DNA from: JBEIFW01 sp046081125
GTDB taxonomy: Bacteria > Actinomycetota > Acidimicrobiia > Acidimicrobiales > Ilumatobacteraceae
Reading direction: 5' to 3'
Assembly: GCA_046081125.1 (NCBI GenBank)
Contig: JBJTVH010000125.1
Coordinates: 62,001-126,000, forward strand
DNA length: 64,000 bases
Under the pieces are notes generated by a model. That model had not been told where the DNA came from. It searched no databases and saw only the letters and a list, made by a program, of their open reading frames with translations. The translations under genes and the position numbers were made by a program. Of this stretch, positions 61,910-64,000 are shown one piece after another. Position 1 is the stretch's first letter, and every line of letters begins with the position of its first letter.

Positions 61910-62449
61910 TCAACCGTCGACGAGGCGGAGTACCTCCTCCTCGTCGAAGCGGCCCGTCCACGACCCGAGAGCGGTCCCGTCCGCGGCGTACAGAGTGGCC
62001 GCCGGTTGGGCGCGAATGCCTAGCTTCCGCCAGGACTCGAAGGACTCGTCCCACAGCATGGTGAACGTGATGCCGGCCCGGTCGACGAACTCTCTCGCCA
62101 TCTCGAGGTCGTCCTGCGTTCCGAGGCCGACGATGTGGAGTTGTTCGGCGTGGTCACGAGCAAACTGCTCGACAGCGGGCGCTTTGGCCCGGCAGACCGG
62201 TCAATGCGGTGCCCAGAACCAGACGAGCGTTGGCTTGTCGGCGGGAACGAACGTGGCCAGCCGCACAGGGCGTCCGGTCGCGACGTCGAGGACCTCTACA
62301 TCGGGCAGCGGGCTGGGCGCCGTGCCGACTGGCCCGTCGACTGCCGGGCGAGCTGTTTCCTCGGTCGAACCCTGCAGGGAGGACGTCTCCCCGCCGCAGG
62401 CAGCGAGCACGACTGCGAGTGTCGCGAGCCAGGTTGTGGTCTTTCTCAT
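61910..62449 (-). CDS. TlpA/thioredoxin-fold lipoprotein with in-frame UGA (probable selenocysteine 83)
   Basis: The frame is 180 codons with a single internal UGA at 62201-62203. Residues 1-22 form a lipoprotein signal (TWLATLAVVLAAC, lipobox L-A-A-C). The thioredoxin-fold domain reads PTLVWFWAPH-U-PVCRAKAP, with U83 replacing the first Cys of the W-A-P-x-C-x-x-C motif and Cys86 kept. The downstream part (FVDRAGITFTMLWDESFESW, then IRAQPAATLYAADGTALG with the cis-Pro) is intact up to the stop. The ATG overlaps the ccdA stop (ATGA), so CcdA probably reduces it. Recoding as selenocysteine is supported by selC at 7575-7667. If the UGA were nonsense, the gene would be dead, but no other damage is seen. 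Confidence 0.85.
62165..62195 (-). promoter_or_regulatory. Candidate bacterial SECIS hairpin after the UGA
   Basis: Starting 5 bases after the UGA, the mRNA can form CTGC...GCAG outside and CGGGC-CAAAGC-GCCCG inside (5-bp stem 62176-62191, 6-nt loop containing a G). The apical loop is 15-20 nt from the UGA, near the 16-37 nt spacing expected of bacterial SECIS elements. Strict consensus features (G at the loop start, bulged U) are not clearly matched, so this is a candidate only. Confidence 0.4.
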
Positions 62450-63357
62450 CGATCAACTCCTGAGGTCGAGACGTCGGCGCGATGGGGAGAATCCTGCATC
62501 TCCGAAGCGGGAGGTCGACGGCCACGAATGGTCCGTGCCGTCAGACCGACGGCCGTGAGCAGGACCAACGCGATGGCGAAGAGGGCGGCGCCGGCGCCGT
62601 CCACCTTCTCGGTCGCTCCGGCAGACCAGCCCGTGACCCAGTCGACCGGTCCGGCTGCGACGTCGTCGCCGGCCAAGGTGCGGATTTCGAAGTAGCCGTA
62701 ATAGGCGACGTAGGCGCCGGTGACGACGAGAAGGACTCCGGAGACCCGGTTGATGTGGGCGAGCACGCCGCGCAGGCGCCGCACCATCCCGTCCTGGGCG
62801 AGGGCAACGGCCAGCGTGATGACACCGACCACGAGGCCCATCCCGGTCGCATAGGCAAGGTAGGTGGCGAGCCCGCCGGCGAGGTCGCCGGTGCGGAAGG
62901 ACCCGGTCACGGCGGTGAGGAAGACGGGCAGGGTGCACGAGAGCGAAACGGTTGCGTAGGAGGCTCCGAAGAGACCCATCCCGAGCAGACGCCGGTCACC
63001 GCCGCGTTGAAGGCGAGGGAGCCGGACCTTGATCTGCCGACCGACCATGAGCGCGACGCCGAGAGGGACGAGGAGGATGCCGATGGTGAGCGTGACCCAG
63101 GGCGTCCACCGGCCGACGGCTAGCGAGGCGCTCTCGATGGCCAGCCCTGCCGCACCGAACACCACCATGAACCCGGCCGTCATCGCCGCCGTGACGACGA
63201 GTGCCCGGAGCACGGCGGTGCCACGAGAGCTGCCTGCCGTCAGGTCGCCACTGACGAAGTACGACAGGTAGGCAGGCAGCATGGCGAACCCGCAGGGATT
63301 GAACGCGGCGACCATGCCGGCCGCCAGGGCGAACCCGATGGGGGCATCGATGGGCAT
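62446..63357 (-). CDS. ccdA: Cytochrome c biogenesis/thiol-transfer protein CcdA
   Basis: This encodes 303 residues. It has six or more transmembrane helices with the family cysteines in NPCGFAMLPAYLSYF (Cys22) and VSLSCTLPVFLTAV. It moves electrons from cytoplasmic thioredoxin across the membrane to extracytoplasmic thioredoxin-fold proteins. The gene overlaps the TlpA-like selenoprotein gene by four bases, which makes that protein its likely partner. A C-terminal extension beyond the CcdA core includes further helices. Confidence 0.92.
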   Translation of the reverse strand: MPIDAPIGFALAAGMVAAFNPCGFAMLPAYLSYFVSGDLTAGSSRGTAVLRALVVTAAMTAGFMVVFGAAGLAIESASLAVGRWTPWVTLTIGILLVPLGVALMVGRQIKVRLPRLQRGGDRRLLGMGLFGASYATVSLSCTLPVFLTAVTGSFRTGDLAGGLATYLAYATGMGLVVGVITLAVALAQDGMVRRLRGVLAHINRVSGVLLVVTGAYVAYYGYFEIRTLAGDDVAAGPVDWVTGWSAGATEKVDGAGAALFAIALVLLTAVGLTARTIRGRRPPASEMQDSPHRADVSTSGVDR

Positions 63358-63432
63358 TCGGTTCGCTCCTGTTCCAGGGATGGGTGACGACGGAACCTGT
63401 TGCAGGTGGTCGCCTATTCCGGGCGCGTCGAT

Positions 63433-63702
63433 CTAGCGTCTCGGGCGCTCCTGGCGGAACGGGGCCAGGTACCCGACGCTGGCAACGGTGTAGGGCACGA
63501 TGTAGTTGACGGCGACCCGCAGTGCGGTGATGGGGGTGGCGTCGCGGCTGAGGATGACGGAGCCCTGGTTGACCGCCGAGAGGAGTGTTCCGACGATGGC
63601 GGACACCCGGCTGGCCGTCGGGAAGGTGACGCCACGCAGGATGAGCGAGATGGCTTGGCCGGGGGTGCGCCAAGGAGGCACCGGCCTTCTGGACGGGTTC
63701 AC
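63433..63702 (-). CDS. nrtS: Nitrate/nitrite transporter NrtS-like protein
   Basis: This encodes 89 residues with two transmembrane helices (SRVSAIVGTLLSAVNQGSVI; ITALRVAVNYIVPYTVASVG). VNYIVPYTVASVGYL is the NrtS signature. It has been described as a small nitrate/nitrite transporter. The ATG overlaps the anti-sigma stop (ATGA). No nitrate reductase lies in the window. Confidence 0.82.
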   Translation of the reverse strand: MNPSRRPVPPWRTPGQAISLILRGVTFPTASRVSAIVGTLLSAVNQGSVILSRDATPITALRVAVNYIVPYTVASVGYLAPFRQERPRR

Positions 63703-63977
63703 GAGGGAGCGCCTTCGCCCGCCAGTAGGTGCTCGGCGAAGTCGTGCAGCCGTGCGAGGGCCGGATCATCGAGCCGGCCGGGTCCTCTCCGGGCGAGACT
63801 GGCTTTGATGTGTTGGTACACGTCGGCCTCGAGGCCGCAGCGGAGACATTCCTGGAGGTGTGCGGTGATCTCCGCGCTGGGGGCCTCGTCGAGTTCGCCG
63901 TCGAGATACTGCTGGAGGCGCCGAGCGACGGCGGCGCAACCCAACCGGCGGCTGGAGGAACGACGGAACAGTCTCAT
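63699..63977 (-). CDS. Zinc-type anti-sigma factor (paralogue)
   Basis: This encodes 92 residues. The ZAS motif is in ITAHLQECLRCGLEADVYQH, with RRLQQYLDGELDEAPSAEI before it. It matches the protein at 59726-59998 along its length (for example C-R/L-R-C-G-L-E-A-D and IKASLA). An ECF sigma factor gene is expected immediately upstream, just past the window end. It is followed by nrtS in the same operon. Confidence 0.87.
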   Translation of the reverse strand: MRLFRRSSSRRLGCAAVARRLQQYLDGELDEAPSAEITAHLQECLRCGLEADVYQHIKASLARRGPGRLDDPALARLHDFAEHLLAGEGAPS

Positions 63978-64000
63978 CGGTGACTCCTCGGCGCCCAGCC

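Noticed and set aside
62201..62203. Reading the UGA as an ordinary nonsense mutation
   Set aside because: The frame is intact on both sides, the codon falls exactly on the first redox Cys, the gene overlaps ccdA properly, and a tRNA-Sec exists. Kept as the main alternative.

Overview
The window is about 64 kb of a very GC-rich, gene-dense chromosome. The gene content suggests a Gram-positive actinobacterium: two F420-type luciferase-like oxidoreductases, an Rv2466c-type mycothiol-linked DsbA protein, two SCO6745-family proteins, a DivIVA-like protein, UPF0182, many GTG starts and ATGA/GTGA gene overlaps. Tad/Flp and type IV pilus genes together make an Acidimicrobiia-like lineage my best guess. 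This is an inference from content; no rRNA is present.

Layout. 1-1.2 kb: end of a Tad pilus cluster (TadC end, Flp-like DUF4244 protein, TadE). 1.3-8.8 kb: metabolic genes, a GAF-EAL protein, and a selenocysteine tRNA (selC, minus strand, 7575-7667). 8.9-17.5 kb: an Hrq1/MrfA-like helicase, STAS protein, TrmB, FlK-like thioesterase, EVE protein, GlpD, MOSC protein, LLM oxidoreductase and an EamA transporter. 17.6-23.4 kb: a complete mrp Na+/H+ antiporter operon with fused A and B subunits. 23.4-28.1 kb: MBL hydrolase, glycosyltransferase, Orn, dUTPase, Nei-type glycosylase and a CMD-family protein. 28.2-34 kb: a type IV pilus operon on the minus strand (PilM/N fusion, PilO, two prepilins, PilX-like). 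34-46 kb: GlpX, CaiB, a PLP enzyme, methyltransferases, TesB, a PQQ-type sugar dehydrogenase, the Rv2466c/SCO6745 group and a small cysteine-repeat protein. 46-56 kb: lytic transglycosylase, HEAT protein, PDZ-Lon protease, a DivIVA-like protein with a phage-head-like tail, UPF0182, a Baeyer-Villiger-type monooxygenase and an AMIN-like lipoprotein. 56.2 kb: initiator tRNA-Met, followed by a roughly 2.9-kb low-coding stretch with a VapBC module and gene remnants. 59.2-64 kb: a redox island between two zinc-type anti-sigma factors.

The most interesting signal is in that last island. A secreted TlpA/thioredoxin-fold lipoprotein (61910-62449, minus) is intact for 179 codons except for one in-frame UGA. 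The UGA sits exactly at the first cysteine of the CxxC redox motif, giving U-P-V-C. With selC in the same window, the simplest reading is a UxxC selenoprotein. It is translationally coupled to CcdA, the membrane electron carrier that would reduce it. Directly downstream is a broken AhpC/TSA peroxiredoxin that has lost both active-site cysteines. An ECF sigma/anti-sigma pair, a DUF3179 lipoprotein and NrtS complete the island.
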